Positions 53,357 through 62,884 of a stretch of 64,000 nucleotides of DNA are shown in pieces. The stretch is from Prevotellaceae bacterium (GTDB lineage: Bacteria; Bacteroidota; Bacteroidia; Bacteroidales; Bacteroidaceae). The position numbers and the translations under genes were made by a program. Under the pieces are notes generated by a model that was not told where the DNA came from, did no database searches, and saw only the letters and a list, made by a program, of their open reading frames with translations. Position 1 is the first letter of the stretch; each line of letters starts with the position of its first letter. The DNA lies in assembly GCA_022508665.1 (NCBI GenBank), contig JAFLUT010000001.1, positions 1 through 64,000 of the forward strand, written 5' to 3'.

Positions 53357-53390
53357 ATGTATAAAGTTTTTCAAATATATTTACTTAGTC

Positions 53391-54383
53391 TTAAGTATAA
53401 AATCTATTCTTCCACAAAACAAACAATGCCAAAACCACTCCAAAAGGAATTGCACATAAAGTAAGACCTTTTAACGGCGTATTATTTAACCAATTTTTAT
53501 CTTTGCTAAATATACACGATGAAACATAATGTATGCACAACAAAAATTTCCTAGTCCAAGAATTACCATGCTGTAATTTCATTTCTGAGATGCGATATTT
53601 AGAATAACTGCGAGGAGAGCGCCTATATTGCCTCCAAATCCCTTGGCTCATACTATCTGCCCCTATTTGATATTCTACCCAACAAAAATTTTCATTCACA
53701 ACTAAAATTGGATATTTATCTAAAATTTGCATTAGCATATAAAAAGGATTAAAGTCTTTTTCTCCTCTAAATCCGATTTGCGGAGCAACCAGTCGCATCA
53801 AATCTGTTCTCATCACCTGCTTTGTATCTCCACGATGAGGAATTTCTATCTGATATGCTTCTGATATTTCTTCAGGGAACCAACCACCTATAGGGTTACA
53901 ATCAACAACATTAAAGTCTAAGCCTAAAAGACCACAAAACTCTTTATTTCTTGGACGTTCATTCCAATGTTTCAGAATTTTCTCCACTGCATCAGATGGC
54001 ATATAGTCATCGCTATCAATACAAACACACAACTCTGTTTCTATATATGAATAGGCAACGTTATATCCTGTATATAATCCTCCATTTTCTTTATATACAT
54101 AATGTATTACAAAAGGAGGCATATCATCTCGTACATTAACTGATATTATGAAACTCTCTCCCACTTGCTCTTCTGTCAACCGTCCCATCCAATCATATCT
54201 CTGCTTTTGTTCCTGCACTTTTATGCCAAGCCCTTTCACCCATTCTTTCGTTCCGTCTGTACTTCCATCATCTATTATAAGCCACTCAAAATCTCTACAA
54301 GTCTGATGACAAAGAGAGTCAAAAGTACGAGACAATGTATGCTTTCTGTTATATGTTGGAGTAAATACAGTTAGTGCTTTCAT
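53391..54383 (-). CDS. Glycosyltransferase family 2 (GT-A)
   Basis: 330 residues with the GT2 hallmark blocks LTVFTPTYNRKHTL (about 4-17), LIIDDGSTDGT (about 35-45) and CVCIDSDDYMPSDAV (about 117-131, metal-binding DxD). A central region follows, and a C-terminal hydrophobic helix (about 303-322) ends in WKNRFYT. It probably adds a hexose or HexNAc to a lipid-linked glycan. First of a run that continues through the small protein and GT4 genes. Confidence 0.92.
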   Translation of the reverse strand: MKALTVFTPTYNRKHTLSRTFDSLCHQTCRDFEWLIIDDGSTDGTKEWVKGLGIKVQEQKQRYDWMGRLTEEQVGESFIISVNVRDDMPPFVIHYVYKENGGLYTGYNVAYSYIETELCVCIDSDDYMPSDAVEKILKHWNERPRNKEFCGLLGLDFNVVDCNPIGGWFPEEISEAYQIEIPHRGDTKQVMRTDLMRLVAPQIGFRGEKDFNPFYMLMQILDKYPILVVNENFCWVEYQIGADSMSQGIWRQYRRSPRSYSKYRISEMKLQHGNSWTRKFLLCIHYVSSCIFSKDKNWLNNTPLKGLTLCAIPFGVVLALFVLWKNRFYT

Positions 54384-54446
54384 TTCTTCACAAAATATAC
54401 AGCAGTAATCGCATGTTGCCTATTTCCTCCATTTTACTATTGTTCA

Positions 54447-55649
54447 TTATTTCCCAACAAGATACATAAACATCGTAAATCCAGCATGGAGTACCAAAAT
54501 AAGACCAGCTTTCCTATCTTGGTCTTTCCATATATGCAACCTAATTACAGCGTATGCTAACACAACAGGATACAAAAACCAACTCAAATAGGCAAAACGG
54601 TTACTGAATGACGCTCGAATAACCATAACCCAAAATGAATTCGCCAAGATATATGTCGTTGCCAAGATATTGAATATCTTCATACTATCAACATCCGCAA
54701 TACGTCCAGCACCAATAACACCTGTTTCCATCTCCTCTGCTGTAGCACCATATTCTCTCTGTTCTTCCTCCGCTTTTCTACATATATACCATATTAACCA
54801 TATTGGCATTGCACTATATGCTAAAAAATCCCACCTAAATCCAGTATTAGAAAACTGGTCAGCGTCCTGATCTGCTGAAGTTATATATGATGTCATGCGG
54901 TCATCAAAACCTAAGCCCATAAAGAAATTCTCCACAGTATTGCCAGCAACAAGTGATATTCCAATACTAGAAATCCAAAAATACACCGCAATTTTTGGCG
55001 ATTTTATCACATACGATGCAACAATAAATGCAGCCACTGGCAAAGCAATTGAACGGTGTATGCCAAAAGCAAAGATTAACACAATCCCTACCAATCCTAT
55101 CTGAAAAATATGTTTATTTGCCGCATAGGCAAAAACGAAAATGCACATGGAACATGCTAAACCATTTCTTAGGCCATTAGTGCCAAATGAAAAGGTAGAA
55201 TATGCAGACAAAAAAAACAGCATTGCCATCCATGAGTTTTCACCCAATAGTTTTCTTAATCCTAAAAACACAAATCCTAAATACCCTATCTCGATTATTA
55301 AAAACCACATATTAACGGTGAATCCTGCCTGTTTACACGTAAGCATAATGAATTGCCAAAACCATTCTGCATTAAAATCAACATGAAACAATGCATCCCC
55401 CGATGTCAAGTGATAAGTATACGCATAGTTTACAGTATCACCAAATTTAGCTGACGTAGGTCGCAATCCCATATATACCATCAAAAAGAATGTCAACAAC
55501 AATGCCGGAAACATTGAGTTTTTTTTCAACAAATTACTACAATCATTCGATCGTGAGTAATTGAAATACAGAAACAGACAAACGATTAAAACACCCCAAT
55601 AATAGAACTTGACAATCAAGCCTGGTGCTATTGGCAAAGCATTTATCAT
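54447..55649 (-). CDS. EpsG-family membrane protein, probable polysaccharide polymerase (Wzy-like)
   Basis: 400 residues with about ten hydrophobic helices spread over the whole length. Typical EpsG features are LLTFFLMVYMGLRPTSAKFG with the D-T-xNY motif (GDTVNYAYTY), the Trp-rich loop FNAEWFWQFIML and GTNGLRNGLACSM. EpsG-like proteins polymerise repeat units at the outer face of the inner membrane. No Wzx flippase is seen in this window; it may lie to the right. Confidence 0.85.
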   Translation of the reverse strand: MINALPIAPGLIVKFYYWGVLIVCLFLYFNYSRSNDCSNLLKKNSMFPALLLTFFLMVYMGLRPTSAKFGDTVNYAYTYHLTSGDALFHVDFNAEWFWQFIMLTCKQAGFTVNMWFLIIEIGYLGFVFLGLRKLLGENSWMAMLFFLSAYSTFSFGTNGLRNGLACSMCIFVFAYAANKHIFQIGLVGIVLIFAFGIHRSIALPVAAFIVASYVIKSPKIAVYFWISSIGISLVAGNTVENFFMGLGFDDRMTSYITSADQDADQFSNTGFRWDFLAYSAMPIWLIWYICRKAEEEQREYGATAEEMETGVIGAGRIADVDSMKIFNILATTYILANSFWVMVIRASFSNRFAYLSWFLYPVVLAYAVIRLHIWKDQDRKAGLILVLHAGFTMFMYLVGK

Positions 55650-55692
55650 TGCACACCCTCACATTTTATTTCAAACGTCGCAACAATCTTCC

Positions 55693-56406
55693 TCAATTAT
55701 TTATTCTAAAAAAATCTACACCAAGCCATCTATGCAAAGGTCGAGTTATTTTCGTTTTCCATTTTTCCCATTTACCATGAGGAGATTTACTAAACCAATG
55801 TATAGATATTGTATTATCCGTCTTCTTCAGTTCACCTGTCACATCATTAAAAGGACAAAGATATTCCATCGGAAGAATCAACGCATCGCATACAAACTGT
55901 TTAGAGCCATCGCATTTGAAACCATATGGAACAAGGGCCGCAGTATTCAACTTAGGACATCCTTGCATATGTTCAAACATATATATTCCATTCTGTACCA
56001 ATCCATCATACAAATTCAGCATTTCTTTTATTGCAGGATGATGAGGTATAGCAGCAAATCCAAGACCAGAGGCTATATAATCAGGAGTTTCCAAACCAAA
56101 AAACGCAGAGCAACTATCTAATATTTCCTTAGGAAACCTCACCACCTCCACATCAGTATCAAAATATAAACCACCCTCACGTTCAACAACAGCAAGTCTC
56201 ACAAAATCACTCAAATACGCCCATAGGTTATGCTCATAACAGTATTTTGTATATTCATGTTCATAAACATCAAAATTCCCCTCATTCCATTCCTTGATCT
56301 CATAATCAACAAAGTATTTTTCCCAACTTCTTTTGCATTTAACAGCTAACTTGGGCAATGGCTTTCCGCCAAACCAACAATAATGTATTATTTTAGGTAT
56401 AGTCAT
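55693..56406 (-). CDS. Glycosyltransferase family 32 type, second copy
   Basis: 237 residues from the ATG at 56406 (MTIPKIIHYCWFGG); the frame opens 36 nt earlier but without family resemblance. DXD site GGLYFDTDVEV (about 80-90), preceded by NLWAYLSDFVRLAVVEREG. The start and active site match the transferase at 50228, but the rest differs, so it probably uses another acceptor. The end (WLGVDFFRINN) is typical of small capsular GT32-like enzymes. Confidence 0.9.
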   Translation of the reverse strand: MTIPKIIHYCWFGGKPLPKLAVKCKRSWEKYFVDYEIKEWNEGNFDVYEHEYTKYCYEHNLWAYLSDFVRLAVVEREGGLYFDTDVEVVRFPKEILDSCSAFFGLETPDYIASGLGFAAIPHHPAIKEMLNLYDGLVQNGIYMFEHMQGCPKLNTAALVPYGFKCDGSKQFVCDALILPMEYLCPFNDVTGELKKTDNTISIHWFSKSPHGKWEKWKTKITRPLHRWLGVDFFRINN

Positions 56407-56501
56407 ATAACTATTATACTTAAAATGTGGCCGAAACCACATGTGTTCTCTAAAAAATTCTACATTTTAACAAAATATCTGACAAAGAGAACAAACATCC
56501 A

Positions 56502-57710
56502 TTAACACCCTTCAGCGATTCTGTATATCTTTTCTATTTCAGATTGATTCCCATAATCATGAGATGAAAGATAAGCAACAATGGAATTCTGTTTCTCTTT
56601 ATTCTGTATAAAATCTGCCATTACTTTTATGCATGCTCCTATTTCCATAGGCACGATAACCCCATCCACTCCATCTTGTACTTGCGATGATGCGGTCGGA
56701 TAATTTGTAACAACAACTGGCTTACACAAGATCTGAGCCTCCCTAACAGTAATTGACTTTCCCTCATATCGGCTAGGCTGAACATACATGTCGCATGCCT
56801 TGATGTAAGGATAAGGATTGTCCTTCTTTCCAAGCAAAATCACATTGTTCTCCACACGCTCCTTCTTTATATTCTCTTTAATAGTACGCTCTATTGTATC
56901 ACTACCATACCCTATTATGAACCACTTAACATCAAGCCCCAATTCTATAAGTCCTCGACAAATAGCAGGTATATCTTCCATTTTTTTAGGATTGGAAAAA
57001 CGTCCAATTGTTAGCAAACACGTAACAGATTTGTCTGAACACAAAGGAACAGAAATCTCCTTAGCCTTTCTCCAAACGAAATCTGAACATAAGATATTCT
57101 CTATGCTTATCAACTTATTTCTAAGTGTTGGAAACATTTCAATGAATCTCTCACCGACGTTCTCACTTATACTAACAATATAATCCAACTGCGACCACAC
57201 TGGCAATTCTCTTTTCACATCAACATACACTGTGGAATAATCTGTATGAATCCAACCAATTTTTTTCTTTGCCCGAACTTTTCTGATTACATAATTATGT
57301 GGCATCAGAAACGATATTGCAAGGTCATATTCCACACCGGGCTGGATCTTAGGCAAAAATCTCTCAACACAATCTGCCACCCTCGTATAAATCCTTATAT
57401 CCTCTCTTCCTTGAGGAACAGGACTTGTGTCAACTGTTTTTTTCGCCAATAGACGCCCCCAAGCCACCCCAAACTGACAAGCAACAATACACTCCTTCAT
57501 AGGACGTTCTATCATCTTATATCCTTGAACTTCAGGCAATAAATGAACCTTATCTGTAGGTATATATCTCATCAACTCTCCACGATGATCATATATGAAT
57601 AAATCCACATCGGCCCTATCTGGATCAATGCTCTGCAAAAGACCAAGCAAAGCACTCTCAGCACCACCCAATTCCATATAGTGCATCAATATGAGGATAC
57701 GGGGTTTCAT
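56502..57710 (-). CDS. Glycosyltransferase family 4
   Basis: 402 residues from the ATG at 57710 (MKPRILILMHYMELGGAESA); an upstream in-frame ATG at 57737 overlaps the kdsD-like gene. N-lobe with KKKIGWIHTDYSTVYVD. C-lobe with CLLTIGRFSNPKKMEDIPAI, VILLGKKDNPYPYIKACDMY and EGKSITVREAQILCKPVVVT holding the donor-binding Glu residues. Gly-Gly near the start is coded without a long G run here, unlike the GT4 at 52032. Confidence 0.9.
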   Translation of the reverse strand: MKPRILILMHYMELGGAESALLGLLQSIDPDRADVDLFIYDHRGELMRYIPTDKVHLLPEVQGYKMIERPMKECIVACQFGVAWGRLLAKKTVDTSPVPQGREDIRIYTRVADCVERFLPKIQPGVEYDLAISFLMPHNYVIRKVRAKKKIGWIHTDYSTVYVDVKRELPVWSQLDYIVSISENVGERFIEMFPTLRNKLISIENILCSDFVWRKAKEISVPLCSDKSVTCLLTIGRFSNPKKMEDIPAICRGLIELGLDVKWFIIGYGSDTIERTIKENIKKERVENNVILLGKKDNPYPYIKACDMYVQPSRYEGKSITVREAQILCKPVVVTNYPTASSQVQDGVDGVIVPMEIGACIKVMADFIQNKEKQNSIVAYLSSHDYGNQSEIEKIYRIAEGC

Positions 57711-57727
57711 TAAACTTTTATCTTTAA

Positions 57728-58675
57728 TCACAAACAATTAACACTGTTGATAAGACCTTTAATTCTATTCTTCTCATCTACCACCACCAAAGCATAAATT
57801 CTATGCTCCTGCATTATTTGCTCGGCTTTAGAAAGGAATTCATCAGAATAAATAGTTTTAGGGGCTTTATTCATAATCTCTTCAACCGTCATATCAAAAA
57901 ATCGATCCCGACTCACTTGCATAGCACGTCTTATGTCACCATCTGTAACAATACCTACAACGGAATCTTCATACACAACCACAGCCAAACCATGCTTGCC
58001 ATTGCTGATGACAATCATTGCATCGCTTACCAACGAAGTAGGAGTAACAATGGGAAGATTATCTGTAGTCATATAGTCATGTACCTTCGACAAATGCTTA
58101 CCCAAACTACCGCCCGGATGAAATTTCGCAAAATCACTCGCTTTGAAATTACGTACCTCGATAAGAGCACAAGCCAAAGCGTCTCCCAAAGCCAAAGTTA
58201 CCGTAGTACTTGATGTAGGCGACAAATTCAGAGGGCAAGCCTCACGCTCAACCCCTATATTCAACCAACATGCCGCATTCTGAGCCAAAACAGAGTCTTT
58301 GCCACTGGTCATTGCAATAATTGGTATGCCTCTATTCAATAGCGAAGGCAACAAGCGAGTGAGTTCAAAGGTGTTGCCAGAGTAGCTTATTGTAATTACA
58401 ACATCTTCTGGACAGAACATGCCCAGATCCCCATGATAAGCATCCAGCGTGTTGACGTAAAAGGAAGGAGTTCCCGTGCTGGCAAAAGTCGCAGCCATCT
58501 TACTTGCGACATGACCTGATTTGCCCACACCTGTAATCACAACTCGGCCTTTACATTCAAGAATTAACTTGACCGCGCGTTCAAAATCATTACCAATGGT
58601 AGGCACAAGTGACAAGATTGCCTGTGCCTCATCCTTCAAACACTTGATGCCTATCTCTGCAACTTTGCCCATCAA
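57728..58675 (-). CDS. Arabinose-5-phosphate isomerase, KdsD/KpsF/GutQ family
   Basis: Converts ribulose-5-phosphate to arabinose-5-phosphate, the first step to Kdo. The 315 residues have an SIS domain (about 35-170; VVITGVGKSGHVASKMAATF, TISYSGNTFELTRLLP, LSPTSSTTVTLALGDAL, DFAKFHPGGSLGKHL) and two CBS domains (about 200-315). Length and motifs are standard. It overlaps the KdsB-like gene by 4 nt, so the two are coupled. Sited among capsule genes like the kpsF of group 2 capsule loci, it may serve a Kdo-containing surface glycan rather than lipid A core. Confidence 0.93.
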   Translation of the reverse strand: MMGKVAEIGIKCLKDEAQAILSLVPTIGNDFERAVKLILECKGRVVITGVGKSGHVASKMAATFASTGTPSFYVNTLDAYHGDLGMFCPEDVVITISYSGNTFELTRLLPSLLNRGIPIIAMTSGKDSVLAQNAACWLNIGVEREACPLNLSPTSSTTVTLALGDALACALIEVRNFKASDFAKFHPGGSLGKHLSKVHDYMTTDNLPIVTPTSLVSDAMIVISNGKHGLAVVVYEDSVVGIVTDGDIRRAMQVSRDRFFDMTVEEIMNKAPKTIYSDEFLSKAEQIMQEHRIYALVVVDEKNRIKGLINSVNCL

Positions 58676-59409
58676 TCTGCCATATTATGTTCTATCATAT
58701 ATCGCTCGACAGCTACTCTATCTTTTGGAGTATCAACCGAAAGAGTTTTGCAATGAGCATTGATATAATAGCAATCTTTTCTATTTTCTATAAATCGGAA
58801 TGAGTCATTTTCCTCAATTTTCTCCACAGGACCACGAGGAGTGGAATGATAATACTCCAATGCATCATTAGTAAATGCGCCTACTCCAACAAATTTCTGA
58901 TATGCGTAATTCATATTTCCTTTGGGGAACGGAATTGGCGCACGACTGATAAACAAACAAATGCCATCCTTGTTCGTCACAATCTTCAGATTTGTTGGGT
59001 CAACAACTTCTACTGGATTCTGAAAATCTGTCATCAAATTGCTCACATAGAAACCATCAGCAGGGATTTCCTCAGGGATGCATTTTACAATATCCTCTGC
59101 CAAAACCAATGGTTCATCACCATTAATCATTACCCAGAGATCTGCCTCCTTCTTCTTACTACACTCATAAAGTCGCTCCGTAGCAGTCTCACAATCAGGA
59201 CTCGTCATAATGACTTCCCCTCCAAACCCTTCTACCACGCCCCGAATTTCTTCACTATCAGTAGCCACATATACTTCATCAAACACACTCACATCTTTTG
59301 AGTGTTTCCACACCCAATATACCATAGGCTTGCCACAAATCATAGCCAACGGCTTGTTGTTAAAACGCGATGAGCCTCCACGCGCTGGAATCATGCCAAG
59401 AATCTTCAT
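58672..59409 (-). CDS. CMP-Kdo synthetase-like cytidylyltransferase (KdsB family)
   Basis: Activates a 3-deoxy-ulosonic acid with CTP. The 245 residues show the nucleotide-binding start IPARGGSSRFNNKPLA, VYVATDSEEIRGVVEGFGGE, VIMTSPDCETATERLYECSK and the metal-binding Asp in MINGDEPLV (about 94-102). Two places depart from classical KdsB: GGSSRF instead of the usual ASTR(L/F), and ATER where GTDR is usual, so a related acid (8-amino-Kdo, Kdn-like) is possible. It is coupled by 4 nt to the isomerase. Confidence 0.85.
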   Translation of the reverse strand: MKILGMIPARGGSSRFNNKPLAMICGKPMVYWVWKHSKDVSVFDEVYVATDSEEIRGVVEGFGGEVIMTSPDCETATERLYECSKKKEADLWVMINGDEPLVLAEDIVKCIPEEIPADGFYVSNLMTDFQNPVEVVDPTNLKIVTNKDGICLFISRAPIPFPKGNMNYAYQKFVGVGAFTNDALEYYHSTPRGPVEKIEENDSFRFIENRKDCYYINAHCKTLSVDTPKDRVAVERYMIEHNMAD

Positions 59410-59456
59410 ACTTAAACTATATCTTGTAAAATATATAAAATTATCTATTTCTTTTC

Positions 59457-60999
59457 TTATTTACATCCATACTTTATATCTAATTCATGAAGACGTATTG
59501 GGATATACTCTTTTATTTTCTCTACTTCCTCTTTGATTAGAAAATTCTCCCCTTCCTTTAATGTTTTTTTACTTTGTTTTTGTGGTTTCCTAAATAATAT
59601 CCAATCTTTAATACCACGTTTAGGTTGATATTCAACCTCATGCACCTTAGACCATATCATTTCTTCTCGTTTGGCTGCGCCCGATTTTTCTAAAACCATT
59701 AAGCAAGAATCAAATCGGTCAACTAACTTATCCTCACTAAATATACCACCTCTTAACACTCTCCATCTTTCAGATAATAAATCATGAAAACATGGGTAAT
59801 CTTGCAATAATCTTGTATATAATGAATTTTGGAACATACGATCCTCATACAACGCTTTTTCTTCTTGGCATAATCTCGTCCAAGTCCTATCCATATCCCA
59901 CGGAATCATTTTCATCTTTTTATCTTTCTCGTAATCATTCCAATAAACATATTTATTACATCCTATATTATCATAAGCACTCATCAATTCAAGCAACAAG
60001 TAATTATCTATAACCATTGATATATCTATCAAACTATCAGCCATGATTTTATAATCATCAATTATATCGGAAGATAAAAATTTCATAACCCTCTTCAAGG
60101 GAGTCCAAATATCCAACGATGTAGATATATTCTTAGGGTATTTAAGCCACCACCCCTTAAGCGAATCGTCTGTTATATCATAGGTGAAAAAAGATGATGG
60201 ATATAGATTATTTCTACATTTATATAAAATACCACGTATATTTCCCCCTTTCGTTTTCTTCAAGCCAAGCAATTGCCTATCAACTTTCTCTGTCAAACAG
60301 TATATCCCCATATATTCATGATTAACAAACACCTCTACGAATTTACCATCAATCCCAGGATATTTACTATCCATATCTTTCCATAACTTAAAAGACACTA
60401 TATTACGCATTCTGGAATAATCACATGGCATCGGATCAAGAATCCATTCATCACTTTCCCTCATACCTAACAAAGGAATTTTTCGTTTACCATTTTCATC
60501 GAATAATTTGATAGCATAAGATTTTTTTTCATAATTAGCCGCTTTAGATGTATTTCCTCTATAACGCTGTGTACACAAACTTTCAATATTTCCACTACCT
60601 GTTTTAACAATAATTCTACCGCCTTTATGGTCTATCCATCCCAATTCTTTATAATACAATTCAATAATAGGAAGTGTTGTATAAAACAAAGACATACATT
60701 GCTTACCTTTTATCCCAAAATCACAAAAAATTATCCCTCTATCATCCATAGATGCGGGGGGGGGTAAATGTCACATCGTTCCCAACAGAACAACACATAT
60801 TCAATGAACAAGTATCTTTTGCAAATGTTTTTTCTGACACAGTATATAAACATATACCATTATGAGTATCATAACTAATAGACCTTCCATTTACACACAC
60901 ATCTTCCAATCTATTTACATTATAATATAATACAAAACCACTTATTATAATTACAAACATACATAATGTATATATAAAAAACCTCTTTTTAACAACCAT
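59457..60999 (-). pseudogene. CotH-like kinase gene, out of frame at a C9 tract (possible phase-OFF state)
   Basis: Two open frames make one gene. 60999-60742 gives a start, a membrane anchor (about 8-27) and 85 residues up to a stop just after nine C. 60749-59457 gives the remaining 430 residues with CotH-kinase features: GSGNIESLCTQRYRGNTSKA, KKSYAIKLFDENG, the domain-typical MRNIVSFKLWKDM, FVEVFVNHEYMGIYCLTEKV, and YVYWNDYEKDKKMKMIPWDM with the metal-binding DMDRTW. Eight C instead of nine would fuse them in frame (TFTPPASMDDRG) into a protein of about 514 residues. CotH kinases phosphorylate proteins, and homologues in glycan clusters may modify glycan or cell-wall targets. Either a phase-variable OFF state or a base-count error explains the break. 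Confidence 0.8.
60756..60764 (-). repeat. Nine-C homopolymer in the CotH-like gene
   Basis: Nine C on the coding (minus) strand at about codons 79-82. Loss of one base restores the reading frame across the CotH-like gene. Confidence 0.88.
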
Positions 61000-61024
61000 A
61001 TTTATTACAAAATGTGAAACCTTT

Positions 61025-61831
61025 TTATTTTAGACATGCATGTATTTTCCTTATGAATATAGTGATATAATAACAAAACTTCATAATTATATAGTGTTTA
61101 TCCCCACGTAATTTCAAAAGCTCAGACCCATAGAACAAATTGTCTGTTGTATTAATCTCCGTCTCCTTAATAATATATTTGCTCTGAGACGTTCCTGATA
61201 AAGCATCAAATAACGGCGGATAAGTAAATGGCATTAAAGTCAATTTTATATCTTTATCAGAAACCAAGGCTTTTGCAAGTACGTTTTCTATCCAGAAAAA
61301 ACCTCGTTGCTCTTCTGTTATTTCTTCCTTATGACGTTCTAATAATAATCTCAACATCCTTGGAGAGGAAATAAAAACTGTAGTCGCAACACTGTTTCTT
61401 TCAATATTGCTTCTCCATACATTATCTAGAAACAAACAACACGAATTTGCTATTTTATTAATATTTTGTACTTGCAATCTACCTGTTACTTTAATTATAT
61501 ATTTACAATTATGTATCATTACAGAATGTTCTATAGCATATAATAACATCACAGCTTCTCCATAACCTTTACCTTTAATTTTATCGAACTGTGAGTTTCC
61601 GTCAAAAGTAATGTATTCTAATCGACCTTTATCTATCCACGTTTTAAAATCATCACTAAAATCCGTATTTGAATTCTCCACAAAAACAATAGGCAATAAT
61701 GTCTTATTTAAATAGAAATGGAGAGATTCGATGTATTGCAACTTCCTAACATCGGGATCCTGGAGCATAGTATATGACATCCCATTAGGATTAACACACG
61801 CTGTAAGTACAATTACTATATTATTATTCAT
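61025..61831 (-). CDS. Putative glycosyltransferase of an unrecognised family
   Basis: 268 residues, no firm family. The start MNNNIVIVLTACVNPN and the segment RKLQYIESLHFYLNKTLLPI (about 29-48), followed by IVFVENSNTD, look like the nucleotide-binding side of a Rossmann-like GT-A transferase. KGKGYGEAVMLLYAIEHS and YIIKVTGRLQVQNI recall capsular glycosyltransferases of Gram-negative clusters in which a short KxTGR motif sits near the active site. No signal peptide. The assignment rests partly on position. The gene overlaps the acyltransferase gene by 8 nt. Confidence 0.6.
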   Translation of the reverse strand: MNNNIVIVLTACVNPNGMSYTMLQDPDVRKLQYIESLHFYLNKTLLPIVFVENSNTDFSDDFKTWIDKGRLEYITFDGNSQFDKIKGKGYGEAVMLLYAIEHSVMIHNCKYIIKVTGRLQVQNINKIANSCCLFLDNVWRSNIERNSVATTVFISSPRMLRLLLERHKEEITEEQRGFFWIENVLAKALVSDKDIKLTLMPFTYPPLFDALSGTSQSKYIIKETEINTTDNLFYGSELLKLRGDKHYIIMKFCYYITIFIRKIHACLK

Positions 61832-62813
61832 TTCTAACTACAGCATTCCTTCTATGAATAAATTTCATCCATACAAAACTCACAACACAACTAGCAATAC
61901 ACACAAATACAAATCCCCAAACAGAACTTTTGATTACATCCCCTATATACCTACAAAACATTGGGTGAACACAATATATTATAAGACTCATTTTACTAAG
62001 CATATTTGCAAATGGAGCATTAACAGAAATTTCCAACAATGTTGCAAAAAGGAAATATGCTGTTGGCAAAATCATAAATATTCGACTTACTGCTTTATCA
62101 TGATCTACATACGATTTCAAAACGAACCCCTCTATAATTAACAAAACAAATGACAATATCAGACAAAAAAGATTAGGTTTTAATCCATGCTTCTTATTCT
62201 GATATGCAAGATATGAACCACAAAGCATCATCGGTAATACAACAAACTGTGCTCCTAATAAAGCATATCCACTATCTACAAAAGATATACAATTAGCAAT
62301 AGGCTTAGGTAACAATTCTGAATAACCATACTTTAGTGCATTTACAAAATATAATATGCCTGCTATCCATACCCACAGACTGGAGGGGGCATATTTTAGC
62401 ACAATATATAAAACAGGTAATGCATATATAACATACAACACATACCATAAATGGTAATAACTACCTGTTAACACTGTAGACTTACAAAATCCTACCACAT
62501 TCTCCCACGATAAATAATCAATCTGAATCCAATTAGGTAATAAAAACAAGAAATATAAAACAGTCCATAATCCATATATTTTCAACAACTTCTTTTCCTG
62601 CTTTACGATACCGTTCCAACCACTATCTGCAATCTGTTTATACATATAATATCCCGTACAAATCGCAAAGAAAGGTACACCAAGACGACATATTAACTCA
62701 TTGAAAATAAAATATAACTTATCGTCCACATCCCTAAATAAGGCTGTATGGATAGCAACAACAAGCAAGGCTGCTATGAATTTGGCAATATCAATTGTAT
62801 TATTACGCTGCAT
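61824..62813 (-). CDS. Acyltransferase family 3 membrane protein
   Basis: 329 residues from the ATG at 62813 (MQRNNTIDIAKFIAALLVVA); the frame is open further upstream but the family starts here. About ten membrane helices. The characteristic first helix ends in the catalytic-region His of VVAIHTALF, followed by the conserved LGVPFFAICTGYYMYK. These enzymes add acetyl or other acyl groups to surface polysaccharides from the cytoplasmic side. It lies between a DUF115 gene and a putative transferase gene. Confidence 0.88.
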   Translation of the reverse strand: MQRNNTIDIAKFIAALLVVAIHTALFRDVDDKLYFIFNELICRLGVPFFAICTGYYMYKQIADSGWNGIVKQEKKLLKIYGLWTVLYFLFLLPNWIQIDYLSWENVVGFCKSTVLTGSYYHLWYVLYVIYALPVLYIVLKYAPSSLWVWIAGILYFVNALKYGYSELLPKPIANCISFVDSGYALLGAQFVVLPMMLCGSYLAYQNKKHGLKPNLFCLILSFVLLIIEGFVLKSYVDHDKAVSRIFMILPTAYFLFATLLEISVNAPFANMLSKMSLIIYCVHPMFCRYIGDVIKSSVWGFVFVCIASCVVSFVWMKFIHRRNAVVRNE

Positions 62814-62884
62814 ATATCTACAAAAACAATTAAAGATGTAAAAAATCCTATAATGTTTATAAGTCCAAGTATTACATGGCATTT

